Part shown: positions 1 to 9,435 of the stretch, piece after piece | Layout of the letters: every line of letters starts with the position of its first letter | Position numbering within the stretch: the stretch's first letter is position 1 | Origin: Bacillota bacterium | GTDB taxonomy: Bacteria > Bacillota_I > Bacilli_A > RF39 > UBA660 | NCBI GenBank assembly: GCA_015059435.1 | Contig: SVAJ01000002.1 | Location: forward strand, 1-64,000 | Reading direction: 5' to 3' | DNA length: 64,000 bases | The notes under the pieces: model-generated | The model's input: only the letters and a program-made list of their open reading frames with translations | Databases searched by the model: none | Told to the model about the DNA's origin: nothing | Translations under genes and position numbers: made by a program

Positions 1-1
1 G

Positions 2-1459
2 GGTTGGTTAAATTATAATGGTTTAACTTACTATATGAATGAAGATGGGGAAACTTCTAGTGGAGTTACTAAGATAGATAATATTCCATATTATTTTGAT
101 TCTAAAACAAAAGGACTTGTAGTTGGTCTTAAAATTTTTAAGGGTAATGATGGTTTATATTGTGCAGATAAAAATGGTGTTTTGCAAGTTAAAATGTATG
201 AGTTAAATGGAGACTATTATTATTTTGATCCTGATACATATAAGGCTGTTAAAGGTATAAATATTATTGATGGTTCACAATATTACTTTGATCCTGTTAC
301 TTATAAAAGAGCTAAAGATGTTACTGAAGTTGATGGAAAATATTATTTCTATGGAATAAAATATGGTAAATTAATGAAAGGTTGGGTAACATACGAAGGA
401 AGAACTTATTATGGTGATTTAAATACAGGTGAATTATATAGTGGGTGGCATACTGTTGATGGAGAAAAGTACTTTTTTGGTTTAAAATATAAGAAATTAG
501 CTAAAGGATGGTTAACTATACCTCCTGAGAATAAGAGATATTATTTTGATCCTGATACAGGAAAAATTGTTAATGGCTGGAAAGTGATTGATAACAGTAT
601 TTATTATTTTGTTGATAGCTTATATTTAACTGGTAACCATGTTATTGATGGTAAAAATTATACTTTTCAAGCTGATGGGAAAATGAAGAGTAATTTTGTT
701 ACTGTAAATGGTTCTGAGTATTACTTTTTGGATAATGGTCAAAAAGCAACTGGTTGGGTATATGTTGGAGGTATAAAACATTACTTTAATCAAAATGGTG
801 AATTGATAGGTAGGGATGTTAAAAAAGTTATAGATGTTTCTTATTATCAGCCAACAATAGATTGGAATAAATTAGTTGGAGTTGATCAAGTTGATGGTAT
901 TATGACTAGAGCATTATATCGTGGTTATGGAACAGGAAAGATAGTAGAAGATTATACTTTTGCTGATAATGTTAGAAATGCTAGTCAACGTGGTCTTAGT
1001 GTTGGAACTTATGTTTTTTCTCAAGCGATAACAGAAGAAGAAGCAAAGGAAGAGGCAAATACAGTAATTGCAATGGTTAATGCTGCAGGAGGAAAATCTA
1101 AAGTAAATTTACCAATAGTATTTGATTCTGAATTTAGTGGTTGCTATGAAAATGGGCAACGCTGTGGTAGAGCAGATTCTTTATCAAAGGCTAAAAGAAC
1201 ATCAATTGCTAAAGCATTTTTGGAAACCGTAAAAAAAGCAGGTTATACACCAATGTTATATGCAAGTACTAGTTTTTTAAATAATAATTTGGATATGAAT
1301 CAACTAGCTTCTTACAAGATTTGGGTTGCTCAATATAATACTACTTGTACTTATAATGGTCCTGGTACTAAAGTTATGTGGCAGTATACAAGTTCAGGAA
1401 ATTTATCTGCAATATCAGGTAGAGTGGACTTGAATGTTTTTTGGTATAACCAGTATTAA
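2..1459 (+). CDS. Secreted GH25 lysozyme with cell-wall-binding repeats (5' truncated by window)
   Basis: The reading frame is open from base 2 and the first codons (GWLNYNGLTYY) already form a cell-wall-binding repeat, so the gene starts upstream; the ATG at 35 is internal. The first ~270 residues are tandem aromatic/glycine repeats of about 20 residues (pattern GW...DG..YYFD) of the choline/glucan-binding type, which anchor proteins non-covalently to wall polymers. The last ~200 residues are a glycoside hydrolase family 25 (Cellosyl-type) muramidase: it opens with VIDVSYYQPTIDW, carries the catalytic acidic pair in PIVFDSEF, and ends near VDLNVFW. GH25 enzymes cut the MurNAc-GlcNAc bond of peptidoglycan. 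Role in wall turnover next to a wall-polymer locus is inferred; a phage endolysin origin is possible but no phage genes are visible. Confidence 0.88.
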   Translation, partial: GWLNYNGLTYYMNEDGETSSGVTKIDNIPYYFDSKTKGLVVGLKIFKGNDGLYCADKNGVLQVKMYELNGDYYYFDPDTYKAVKGINIIDGSQYYFDPVTYKRAKDVTEVDGKYYFYGIKYGKLMKGWVTYEGRTYYGDLNTGELYSGWHTVDGEKYFFGLKYKKLAKGWLTIPPENKRYYFDPDTGKIVNGWKVIDNSIYYFVDSLYLTGNHVIDGKNYTFQADGKMKSNFVTVNGSEYYFLDNGQKATGWVYVGGIKHYFNQNGELIGRDVKKVIDVSYYQPTIDWNKLVGVDQVDGIMTRALYRGYGTGKIVEDYTFADNVRNASQRGLSVGTYVFSQAITEEEAKEEANTVIAMVNAAGGKSKVNLPIVFDSEFSGCYENGQRCGRADSLSKAKRTSIAKAFLETVKKAGYTPMLYASTSFLNNNLDMNQLASYKIWVAQYNTTCTYNGPGTKVMWQYTSSGNLSAISGRVDLNVFWYNQY

Positions 1460-1483
1460 AAAGAATATTAATTATTCTTTTTT
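1458..1483 (+). terminator. Rho-independent terminator after GH25 gene
   Basis: Stem AAAAAGAATA (1458-1467) pairs with TATTCTTTTT (1473-1482) and runs into a T tract, directly at the stop codon of the lysozyme gene. Confidence 0.75.
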
Positions 1484-1492
1484 AGTTATAAA

Positions 1493-1521
1493 TTGTAAAA
1501 AAATATAAAATTTGCTATACT
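1493..1521 (+). promoter_or_regulatory. SigA-type promoter of the polysaccharide locus
   Basis: TTGTAA (1493-1498), 17-nt spacer, TATACT (1516-1521). It lies just after the lysozyme terminator and 35 bp before the first gene of the polymer locus. Confidence 0.6.
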
Positions 1522-1556
1522 AAAATGGATATAATTAATGTTTTAGGAGTAACGTT

Positions 1557-2873
1557 ATGAAAAAGTTAAATATTGTATTTTGCAGTTATCCTGATTATTC
1601 AGGCAATGCTAGAGCATTATATAAATATATGAAAAAGAAGTATAAGGATTCTATGAATTATACTTGGGTTGTGTCTTCGGATGAGTCGCAAAAAAGATTA
1701 CTAGATAGAAATATAGATTCTGTTGTGTTGGGAAGTAATGATTATACTAAAAATATGAATAATGCGGATGTGTTTTTTACAACGCATTGTAATATAACTG
1801 GTGATAAACCTGATAATGCTATTTATATTGAGCTTTGGCATGGTTTAAGTTCAAAAAAAATTGGTTTTATGGTTAATAATATATCTGATAGTGACTTATC
1901 TTGGTATAAGCATTTAAGCAAAACAATTGATTATATTATTGTTCCATCTGAGTTTTGGAAGGTTATTTTTGCTACTAGATTTAATATTGAATTTAATCAA
2001 GTATTGTCACTTGGATATCCTAAGTTAGATGAATTTAAAAATAAAAATGCTTCTAAAAATTTATGTAAGGTTTTAAATATTGAAATTGATAAATATAAAA
2101 AAGTTATATATTATATGCCAACTTTTAGAAAAGGATGTGGGAGAGTTGGAGATTCTGAATTTGGAAACAATATTTTGAATTTATGTGAATATGATGAATC
2201 GATATTAGTTAAATATTTAAAGGATAATAATTATCTATTATGTATAAAGAAACATCCAAGTGAAGAGAGTAATTTTTTAAATAGTTTTGAAAATTCTGAA
2301 AATATTAAGTTAATAAAAGAGGAATATTTAGAGAATAATGGTTTTGATGTTTATGATATTTTGGATGCGGCAGATATATTAGTAACTGATTATTCTTCAT
2401 TGGGTGTTGAATTTTTATATTTAGAAAAGCCAGTTATATACATATCTACTGATGTAGATATGTATATGAAAAATAGGGGGATATGTTATAGTAATTTTGA
2501 TTTTTGGTCATCAAATACATCGATTAATACTATTGATCAATTAATTGAGAAAATTGATAATTATTGTTCTAGTGGTTATTTTGATGTTTTTGCTGAAAAG
2601 AGAAAATTGTTTTTTGGTAATTTAAAGAATGGTGGATGTTCTGCAATTTGTTCGTACTTTTTTAATAATGATGGTACTTTAACAGAAAATGCAAAACCAT
2701 ATATTAATGATCTTCGTAAATTATCTACTAGATGTAGTAAGTTAGAATATGAGAAAAATTATTATGAGCGATTAAGTGCACAGAAGCAAGATGAACTTAA
2801 TTTAGTTTATAATTCTAGGGCTTGGAAAATTCTTGAAAAATTAAGAAATTTGAGAAGAAAAATATTTAAGTAA
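1557..2873 (+). CDS. CDP-glycerol/ribitol glycerophosphotransferase family protein (TagB/TagF/TarL-like)
   Basis: 438 residues, close to the length of single-domain TagB/TarL enzymes, which transfer polyol phosphate from a CDP-polyol to a lipid-linked or sugar acceptor in the cytoplasm. Seen: WHGLSSKKIGF near residue 95 (the conserved W-H-G of the family), the HPSEE segment, and the C-terminal nucleotide-binding signature TDYSSLGVEFLYLEKPVI near 280. A charged C-terminal tail (about 380-438, ending NSRAWKILEKLRNLRRKIF) may be a membrane-associating helix. It is followed within 15 bp by an IspD/TarI-like gene and then by the exporter, as in teichoic-acid or phosphopolyol-polymer loci. Whether the polyol is glycerol, ribitol or another cannot be decided. 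Confidence 0.85.
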   Translation: MKKLNIVFCSYPDYSGNARALYKYMKKKYKDSMNYTWVVSSDESQKRLLDRNIDSVVLGSNDYTKNMNNADVFFTTHCNITGDKPDNAIYIELWHGLSSKKIGFMVNNISDSDLSWYKHLSKTIDYIIVPSEFWKVIFATRFNIEFNQVLSLGYPKLDEFKNKNASKNLCKVLNIEIDKYKKVIYYMPTFRKGCGRVGDSEFGNNILNLCEYDESILVKYLKDNNYLLCIKKHPSEESNFLNSFENSENIKLIKEEYLENNGFDVYDILDAADILVTDYSSLGVEFLYLEKPVIYISTDVDMYMKNRGICYSNFDFWSSNTSINTIDQLIEKIDNYCSSGYFDVFAEKRKLFFGNLKNGGCSAICSYFFNNDGTLTENAKPYINDLRKLSTRCSKLEYEKNYYERLSAQKQDELNLVYNSRAWKILEKLRNLRRKIFK

Positions 2874-2887
2874 AGGGGAATGGTGTT

Positions 2888-3559
2888 ATGTCTAATATTG
2901 CGGTAATACCAATAGGTGGAGTAGGAAATCGAATGAATAATGATACTCCTAAGCAATTCTTAAAAGTAAATGGTAAATCTTTGTATTTATATACATTAGA
3001 AAAATTTCAAAATAATAAAAATATTGATCAAATAGTTATTGCTTGTTTAGATGAATATAGGGACTTTGTTATTGAGGAATGTAAAAAATATAATATAACT
3101 AAAGTAGTTAAAGTAGTATCAGGAGGGAAAACACAATTAGAATCTATATTTAATTGTTTAACACTATTAGTTGATGATACTTTAGATGATGATAAAGTAA
3201 TAATACATGTAGGTAATAGGCCCAATATTAGTGAAAATTTAATTAATAGAACATTAGATGCGTGTAGTAAATATGGTTCAGTTGCGACTTTTGTTCCGGA
3301 AATAGAAGTTATGGTTCAAAAAGAAGAAAAGAAGGTTATTCCTAGAGATAACGTAATTCGAATACAAACTCCACAAGCGTTTTTATTTAAGAATTTAAAA
3401 GATATTATTAGTAATAAAGATCAATATGTTGGTACTGCTAGTACTATGTGTGATTTATTTATTAATTTAAATAAAAATATAGAATTTATTGAGGGAGAGT
3501 TATTGAATTTTAAAATAACGTATCCTGAGGATTTGGAATTATTTAAAAAGATAATATAA
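2888..3559 (+). CDS. IspD/TarI-like cytidylyltransferase, divergent copy lacking the metal-binding Asp
   Basis: 223 residues. The N-terminal nucleotide loop is kept (GGVGNRMNNDTPKQF, with the conserved Arg and Lys), and so is the C-terminal NFKITYPEDL segment. The HDGxRP motif, whose Asp binds the catalytic metal in IspD/TarI enzymes, reads HVGNRP (Val108). The second copy at 15940-16683 aligns residue for residue here and keeps Asp108. In this family the product would be a CDP-alditol donor (or CDP-methylerythritol), feeding the adjacent phosphotransferase. Loss of the Asp suggests reduced or altered catalysis, perhaps a regulatory or hetero-oligomeric subunit. Start ATG has RBS AAAGGGGAA nearby. 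Family assignment is firm, activity is not. Confidence 0.8.
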   Translation: MSNIAVIPIGGVGNRMNNDTPKQFLKVNGKSLYLYTLEKFQNNKNIDQIVIACLDEYRDFVIEECKKYNITKVVKVVSGGKTQLESIFNCLTLLVDDTLDDDKVIIHVGNRPNISENLINRTLDACSKYGSVATFVPEIEVMVQKEEKKVIPRDNVIRIQTPQAFLFKNLKDIISNKDQYVGTASTMCDLFINLNKNIEFIEGELLNFKITYPEDLELFKKII

Positions 3560-3614
3560 TGAATTATTTTTCTTTTTTTTGTGTTCATGTTATAATTATT
3601 ATAGAGGTGTTAAT

Positions 3615-4427
3615 ATGAAAAAATTAAAAAATATATATTTAAATTTTAAGCATTATTGGTTTTTAATGATGCAATTAATTTCTAGAGATTTTAAAGTGAA
3701 ATATAAAAGATCTGTACTTGGGGTATTATGGAGTTTATTATATCCAATATTAATGCTTACAGTTATGACTATTGTATTCTCTAACATGTTTAAATTTAGT
3801 GTTGAAGGAGTTAACTATATTGTTTATTTGATGACTGGTATTATTATGTGGAATTATTTTAGTGAAGCATCTAATACTGCTATGACTTCTGTTGTAATGA
3901 ACTTTACTTTAATTAATAAAGTGTATATTCCTAAATATATATTTCCAATAGCAAAATGTATATTTGTAGGAATAAACTTTGTTCTTACATTAATACCATG
4001 GTTAGCGATAATAGGGTTATCATATGTTGGATTAGGACAATATACATGTCATTTTAATGTATATTATTTATTACTGCCATATATATTCTTGTGTTTGTTC
4101 TTGTTTACTGTTGGGGTAAGTTTATTTTTATCATGTGTTTCGGTTTTCTTGAGAGATGTTTTCTATATATATGGAATTATTCTTACTATTTGGAATTATG
4201 TAACACCAGTATTTTATAGTATTGATATGTTACCACCAAAACTACAAATGATATTTATGTTTAATCCATTGTATCAATATTTATCTTCTGTAAGGGGTAT
4301 TGTATTATTTGGTACTAGACCATCATTTGCTACATTAGGACTTTTAGGATTAATTGCAGTATTTAGTTTATTAGTTGGTGGAATAGTATTTAAAAAGAAT
4401 CAAGATAAATTTATTTATTATGTGTAG
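3615..4427 (+). CDS. ABC-2 type polysaccharide/teichoic acid exporter permease (TagG/Wzm-like)
   Basis: 270 residues from the ATG at 3615, chosen because GAGGTG (3604-3609) sits at the right distance; the frame is open further upstream without an RBS. N-terminal signature FKVKYKRSVLGVLWSLLYPI is typical of the TagG/Wzm/RfbA permease family. About six hydrophobic segments follow. It forms the membrane channel for an undecaprenyl-linked polymer together with the ATPase 9 bp downstream. A Wzx-type flippase also occurs in this locus (13469-14998), so at least two export routes may coexist. Confidence 0.9.
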   Translation: MKKLKNIYLNFKHYWFLMMQLISRDFKVKYKRSVLGVLWSLLYPILMLTVMTIVFSNMFKFSVEGVNYIVYLMTGIIMWNYFSEASNTAMTSVVMNFTLINKVYIPKYIFPIAKCIFVGINFVLTLIPWLAIIGLSYVGLGQYTCHFNVYYLLLPYIFLCLFLFTVGVSLFLSCVSVFLRDVFYIYGIILTIWNYVTPVFYSIDMLPPKLQMIFMFNPLYQYLSSVRGIVLFGTRPSFATLGLLGLIAVFSLLVGGIVFKKNQDKFIYYV

Positions 4428-4436
4428 GAGGTTAAT

Positions 4437-5174
4437 ATGATTACGTTAGAAAATGTTTCAATGAAATTTAACTTAGGTATAGAAAAAGAATTTTCTATTA
4501 AACAAGCTTTTGTTAATTTCTTTAGTTTTAATAAACCAAAAAAGAAGAAAGAAGAATTTTGGGCTTTAAAAGATATTTCTTTTAATATAAAGAAAGGTGA
4601 GGTTATAGGGCTTATCGGTAGTAATGGAGCTGGTAAGTCTACAATGCTTAAAGTAGTTAGTGGAGTTATGAAACCTACTAAAGGTAAAGTTACAGTTAAT
4701 GGAGTTATATCTCCTATGATTGAGTTAGGTGCAGGATTTGATGCAGAACTTACTGCTAGAGAAAATATTTTCTTAAATGGAGCTATTTTAGGTTATTCTA
4801 AAAAGTTCTTAGAAGAAAAATTTGAAGAAATAGTTGAGTTTTCTGAATTAAGAGATTTCTTAGATGTTCCAGTTAAAAACTTTTCTTCTGGTATGACTGC
4901 AAAACTTGCTTTTTCTATTGCTACTGTAGTTAATCCAGAAATATTAATAGTAGATGAAATTTTATCTGTTGGAGATATCAAGTTTCAAGAAAAAAGTAAG
5001 AATAAAATGTTAGAAATGATAAAAGGTGGTACTACTGTTTTATATGTTTCTCATTCGTTACAATCTATTAAAGAACTTTGTGATAGAGTTATTTGGATAG
5101 AACATGGTAAGATGATTAAGATGGGTAAAACAGAGGAAATCTGTAAAGAGTATTACGAATCTCAAATGAAATAG
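4437..5174 (+). CDS. ABC exporter ATP-binding protein (TagH/Wzt-like)
   Basis: 245 residues. Walker A GSNGAGKST near residue 62, ABC signature FSSGMTAKLAFS, Walker B EILIVDEILSVGD and the switch His in YVSHS. The insertion VISPMIELGAGFDAELTARENIFLNG is characteristic of the polysaccharide/teichoic-acid exporter subfamily. It lacks the C-terminal carbohydrate-binding extension found in some Wzt proteins. It powers export with the permease just upstream; RBS TAGGAGG lies directly before the ATG. Confidence 0.93.
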   Translation: MITLENVSMKFNLGIEKEFSIKQAFVNFFSFNKPKKKKEEFWALKDISFNIKKGEVIGLIGSNGAGKSTMLKVVSGVMKPTKGKVTVNGVISPMIELGAGFDAELTARENIFLNGAILGYSKKFLEEKFEEIVEFSELRDFLDVPVKNFSSGMTAKLAFSIATVVNPEILIVDEILSVGDIKFQEKSKNKMLEMIKGGTTVLYVSHSLQSIKELCDRVIWIEHGKMIKMGKTEEICKEYYESQMK

Positions 5175-5187
5175 GAGGGACGGTATT

Positions 5188-6996
5188 ATGAGTAGTAAAT
5201 ATATTCATTATTGTTGGTTTGGAGGCAAGCCACTTCCAAAACTTGCTAAAAAGTGTATTAAGAGTTGGAAAAAATATTTACCAGATTATGAAATAATCGA
5301 ATGGAATGAATCTAATGTTGATTTAGAGGAATGTCCATTTATAAAAGAAGCTTATGAAAATAAAAAATGGGCCTTTGTTGCTGATTATGCTCGTACTAAA
5401 GCTATTTATGAGATGGGTGGTATCTATTTTGATACTGATATGAAAATAATTAAAAATATTGATAAATTATTAGAAACAGATGGTGGTTTTTTAGGTGTCG
5501 AAGACTCTCATTTAATAGCTTGCGGAGTTTGGTATGAATCTAAAAAGCATAGTTATTTATCGAAGAAAATGCTAGAATTTTATCAATCTCAAGATTTTTT
5601 TGATATAAATAATATGTATGCTATTAGTATTCCTAGAATTCTTAGTTCTATTTTAACTGATTATGATGTTACTAAAAATGAAACTCAAGTTTTAAAGCAT
5701 AATGAAACAATATACAGAAGAGATTATTTTTATCCATATTCTTATGATTTTCAAAATAATGTATTTACTGATGATACATGTATGATACACTATTATGATG
5801 CTAGTTGGGTGCCAAAATGGGAACAACGTGAGAATAAAATATTCAGAATTTTTGGTAAGGAAAAAGGTAAAAAAGTTATAAGATTATGTAAAATTGTTAA
5901 TAGAGTCATTAGGAAGTTAGCTAAATTATTTTTATATCCTTTGATTGTATATAAGAGAAGAACTAGTGTTATTACAAAAGAGTATTTGGAATCTATTGAA
6001 TCTACCATTCAACAAATTAATGCTAATACCAATAAGGAAAATTTAGCATTTGTTAATCCTAATTGGATGGGTGTAAGAAATGCAACTAATGAATTGTTTG
6101 ACAATGTTGTTTATTGTACAGAAGTATATAGAAAAAAAGATGTTAAATTAATTAGCAAAGCAATTGTTGATGCAAATATTAAATTGGTTGTATTTAGTGG
6201 TTTTTGCATTGGATGGAAAGATTTATGTGAGGAACTTCATAAAGCAGGCGTTATTGTTAAAACTTATTTTCATGGAAGTCATTCTCAAGTTTTAGAACCT
6301 TATGGATGGGAAAGGAATATGGAAATATTTAAATTGCATAAGGCTGGAGTTATTAATCAAATGGCTACGTGTAAAGAAAGCTTAGTTAACTTTTATAAAA
6401 AACAAGGATGTGACATTGTTTTATTGGGTAATAGAGTTGGTAAAAACGTTTCTAAGGCAAAGAAAAAGGAAACTAAAAGAATAGGAATTTATGCTGCTAA
6501 GACGGATGATTTTAGAAAAAATGTTTTTGCACAAATTTCTGCTGTTTCTTTATTGGATGATGATTATACGATTGATATGGTTCCTCTAACTGATAGTGCT
6601 ATTGCTTATTGTAATTTATTGGGAGTAACTGTTGATGGATTAAAAAAATCTGTTAATCGTGATGAATTAATGGAACGAATGTCTACTAATGATTTAAACT
6701 TATATGTTACATTTTCTGAATGTGCACCAATGTTACCACTTGAGAGCATGTCACAAGGAGTTATTTGTTTAACTGGTAATAATCATCATTACTTTATGAA
6801 CCATGAATTAGAAAAATATCTTGTCGTAAATAATGAAAGTAGTTCTATCGAAATAGCCACTAAAATTAAATTGTGTTTAGAAAATAGAGAAAAAATATTA
6901 AAATTATCAGCTGAATGGTATAAAGAAAATACTAAATTTAGTAAAAAAAGTGTTAAAGATTTTTTGAATATGAAGGAGGCAAACAATGAAAAGTAA
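5188..6996 (+). CDS. Two-domain glycosyltransferase (GT32-type N-terminus, GT-B-like C-terminus)
   Basis: 602 residues. The first ~230 are a GT32/OCH1-type domain: start IHYCWFGGKPLP, the ADYAR segment, and the metal-binding DXD in GGIYFDTDM near residue 85. A basic/hydrophobic linker (about 225-255) follows. Residues ~280-600 resemble a GT-B retaining transferase, with a nucleotide-sugar-type signature SECAPMLPLESMSQGV near 510. Fusions of this kind could add two sugars in sequence. RBS GGAGG precedes the start; the next gene overlaps the end by 11 bp and is related to this protein's second half. Acceptor and donor sugars cannot be read from the sequence. Confidence 0.8.
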   Translation: MSSKYIHYCWFGGKPLPKLAKKCIKSWKKYLPDYEIIEWNESNVDLEECPFIKEAYENKKWAFVADYARTKAIYEMGGIYFDTDMKIIKNIDKLLETDGGFLGVEDSHLIACGVWYESKKHSYLSKKMLEFYQSQDFFDINNMYAISIPRILSSILTDYDVTKNETQVLKHNETIYRRDYFYPYSYDFQNNVFTDDTCMIHYYDASWVPKWEQRENKIFRIFGKEKGKKVIRLCKIVNRVIRKLAKLFLYPLIVYKRRTSVITKEYLESIESTIQQINANTNKENLAFVNPNWMGVRNATNELFDNVVYCTEVYRKKDVKLISKAIVDANIKLVVFSGFCIGWKDLCEELHKAGVIVKTYFHGSHSQVLEPYGWERNMEIFKLHKAGVINQMATCKESLVNFYKKQGCDIVLLGNRVGKNVSKAKKKETKRIGIYAAKTDDFRKNVFAQISAVSLLDDDYTIDMVPLTDSAIAYCNLLGVTVDGLKKSVNRDELMERMSTNDLNLYVTFSECAPMLPLESMSQGVICLTGNNHHYFMNHELEKYLVVNNESSSIEIATKIKLCLENREKILKLSAEWYKENTKFSKKSVKDFLNMKEANNEK

Positions 6997-7903
6997 TTAT
7001 TTATTATTAGTCTCTGACAATGAATATGATTATAAAAAGAGTATAGAATATTCATTTAATAAAAAAAATATTGAAACTATTAAAAGTGATCATTTGTCTA
7101 ACGAAGAAGTAGAAAAGTTGGCTAAAAAAATAAATTCTAAATATAAAAAAATAATATTATTTGATCATAATTATAATTTTTTAATGTTACTTCCTTTAGT
7201 AAAAAGTGGTGTAGAGGTTGATTGGATTTTTAAATCTACCATTCCTTATTTATTTAATAAATATATTTATAATAGCTTATTTCAAATTATTGAATATAAG
7301 GAAAGAGGATTAATATCAAATATATATTGTTTAGATTATAACTTATATAGTGTTTTTAAAGATAAATATGACTTTAAATATTTACAGTTAAATTATAGCA
7401 ATCGTAAAAATTTAAATAGTGATTTTAATAATTCTGTTGGAATTATTGGTAAAGATTATGATTCTGGTGCTAATTTTTTCAATTCATTGAGTGCATTAAC
7501 TATGCATAGTTTTGATCAGATTAAAGTTGAAAATATGATGAATGTTACTAGTCAATTTGGACATGATTTTAAATTAAATATTGTAAAATGTAGTGATTTT
7601 GCTGATGTGATTAGTAATAATGTTTTAAATATTTGTTCTTCTGTTTCGGATATTAAGACTACTCTTATTTTGGAAAGTTTTGAAAATGGTGTTCCATGTA
7701 TTTTGGGTAATACTGATTTATTTGATAGTAATGAATATTTAAAAAAATCATTAGTGCTTAATAGTGATGATAGTATTGATGAAATAAGTGATAAGATTTC
7801 TTATGTAGTAGAAAATAGAGATAAAATATTAAGTGAATATAAGAAATTTAAAAAGGAATATGATTCTAAATTTAAAGAAAGTATTTCTTTATTACTTAAA
7901 TAA
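6986..7903 (+). CDS. Glycosyltransferase-like protein, divergent
   Basis: 305 residues, start ATG preceded by GGAGG inside the end of the upstream gene (11-bp overlap, so probably translationally coupled). The C-terminal half matches the layout of the second domain of the preceding protein: a strand resembling VGIIGKDYDSGANF, then SFENGVPCILGNTDLF, then a terminal helix containing VENRDKIL, compared with LENREKIL upstream. The classical GT4 E-x7-E signature is degenerate. It is probably a diverged GT-B glycosyltransferase or accessory subunit; function unproven. Confidence 0.55.
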   Translation: MKSNYLLLVSDNEYDYKKSIEYSFNKKNIETIKSDHLSNEEVEKLAKKINSKYKKIILFDHNYNFLMLLPLVKSGVEVDWIFKSTIPYLFNKYIYNSLFQIIEYKERGLISNIYCLDYNLYSVFKDKYDFKYLQLNYSNRKNLNSDFNNSVGIIGKDYDSGANFFNSLSALTMHSFDQIKVENMMNVTSQFGHDFKLNIVKCSDFADVISNNVLNICSSVSDIKTTLILESFENGVPCILGNTDLFDSNEYLKKSLVLNSDDSIDEISDKISYVVENRDKILSEYKKFKKEYDSKFKESISLLLK

Positions 7904-7919
7904 TAGAAAGTAGGATATT

Positions 7920-9356
7920 ATGAATAAAGTAAAGAAAATAATTATAGATTATAGAGTTAATATTATTACATTTTTAATTCCTTTTATAATTCTTTGTGTT
8001 ATTTTTTTAGGATATTATCCAGGAATTTTATCTTATGATAGCTTAAATCAATTAGGACAAGTAGAAAGTGGAATGATTACTAATTCTCATCCGTTTTTTA
8101 GTACATATTTTATTTATTTGTTATTTAAAATACATGCATCATCTACTACTGTTTTACTTTTTCAAATATTTATATTTTCTTCTTTTTGGAGTTATTTTTG
8201 TGGACTTTTTAAGGATAAAATAAAATGTAACTTGATAATCTATAGTTTTACATTTGTAATGAGTTTATTTCCAGTAATCAGTATTTATTCAATTACTTTA
8301 TGGAAAGATATTTTATATTCATATTATTTATTTATGATTGGAGTTTTACTTTTTAAGGGTATTAATAATAAGTTTAATTATAAGAATTATGAATATATAA
8401 TAATTGGGTTATTACTAACATTAATTTCTAATTATAGACATAATGGTTTATATGTCGTAGTTATGTATTTTATATTATTAATAATAGTTATTATTAGTAA
8501 AAGAAAAGTAATTAATAAAGATATTATGAAAAAAATAGGATTATTAATTTTAGCTTTTGTTTTATTGAATGGATTAATTAGTATTCCTAAAAAAATATAT
8601 CTTAGTAGATATGATAAATATAAAGCTAAAATAACTACTAAAGAGGAGAAAGAAAAATCACTTTCTTTAAAGAATAACTATATTATATGGATGATGAGTG
8701 CACATCTTAGGGATGGTAATATTACTGATGAAGAAGATTTGGAGTTTTTAAATGATATTTTAGAAGTAAAAAAATGGAAAGAAGTTTATGATCCATATAT
8801 AATTAATTCCATTACTATGTGTAAAGATTTTGATGGTAAATTTGTAAATAATAATGATTCTAAATTAATGAGCATATTCTTAAAGTATAGTATAAAACAT
8901 CCATTTACTATAGTTAAACATTATTTAAAGAGTGATGCATTACTTATAGATCCTATATCACAATTTAATGGTGGATCAGTATATGTATTTGCTTTCTCAG
9001 AATGGGGTTATTTAGGATTTGATGGAATAACAACTCCAAAGATTAAATTTATACAAGATCAGTATGATAAAGTTATAAATTTTGGCTTTGTTAAGCCATT
9101 AAAAATTTTCTATCAGCCAGCATTAATACTTTATTTAAGTATTATTATGCTAATTATTTTATCAATAAAAGTTTATGATAGGAGAATATGGTTATTTGGC
9201 ACTCCAATGTTTTTTAATACTATATCTTTGTTACCAATAAATTTGGCTCAAGATTTAAGATATGCATATATTAATTATTTAGTATTTTTTGCAGTACTTT
9301 TATTATTTATATTGAATTTTGACAAAATATTTAATAAACCAAGAAAGAAGGCATAA
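7920..9356 (+). CDS. Polytopic membrane protein, DUF6020-like, possible GT-C glycosyltransferase
   Basis: 478 residues with about ten hydrophobic segments and a soluble, charged stretch around residues 230-350. The first extracytoplasmic loop has GYYPGILSYDSLNQ and NSHP, matching YPAVITDDS and SNHHP of the larger paralogue at 24213-25943. This Asp-plus-His loop arrangement resembles GT-C enzymes that use polyprenyl-phosphate sugars. A polyprenyl-phosphate glycosyltransferase (GT2) gene follows directly, as it does at the second site. Role as a sugar transferase on the outer face of the membrane is inferred. Confidence 0.6.
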   Translation: MNKVKKIIIDYRVNIITFLIPFIILCVIFLGYYPGILSYDSLNQLGQVESGMITNSHPFFSTYFIYLLFKIHASSTTVLLFQIFIFSSFWSYFCGLFKDKIKCNLIIYSFTFVMSLFPVISIYSITLWKDILYSYYLFMIGVLLFKGINNKFNYKNYEYIIIGLLLTLISNYRHNGLYVVVMYFILLIIVIISKRKVINKDIMKKIGLLILAFVLLNGLISIPKKIYLSRYDKYKAKITTKEEKEKSLSLKNNYIIWMMSAHLRDGNITDEEDLEFLNDILEVKKWKEVYDPYIINSITMCKDFDGKFVNNNDSKLMSIFLKYSIKHPFTIVKHYLKSDALLIDPISQFNGGSVYVFAFSEWGYLGFDGITTPKIKFIQDQYDKVINFGFVKPLKIFYQPALILYLSIIMLIILSIKVYDRRIWLFGTPMFFNTISLLPINLAQDLRYAYINYLVFFAVLLLFILNFDKIFNKPRKKA

Positions 9357-9373
9357 AATCCCTTCTTTTTTTT
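9344..9373 (+). terminator. Terminator after DUF6020-like gene
   Basis: Stem AAAGAAGG (9344-9351) pairs with CCTTCTTT (9361-9368), followed by T residues. Confidence 0.75.
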
Positions 9374-9400
9374 GCATTGATTATTAAATTATTGTATAAT
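9371..9400 (+). promoter_or_regulatory. Possible internal promoter before the GT2 gene
   Basis: TTTGCA (9371-9376), 18-nt spacer, TATAAT (9395-9400), directly after a terminator. The -35 box is a weak match. Confidence 0.45.
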
Positions 9401-9435
9401 TAACTTATATAAGAGTTTAATTATTGGAGGCAGTT

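Noticed and set aside
1-1459. Lysozyme gene as evidence for a prophage edge
   Set aside because: No holin, tail or capsid genes are seen; the wall-binding repeats and neighbouring wall-polymer locus are enough explanation.
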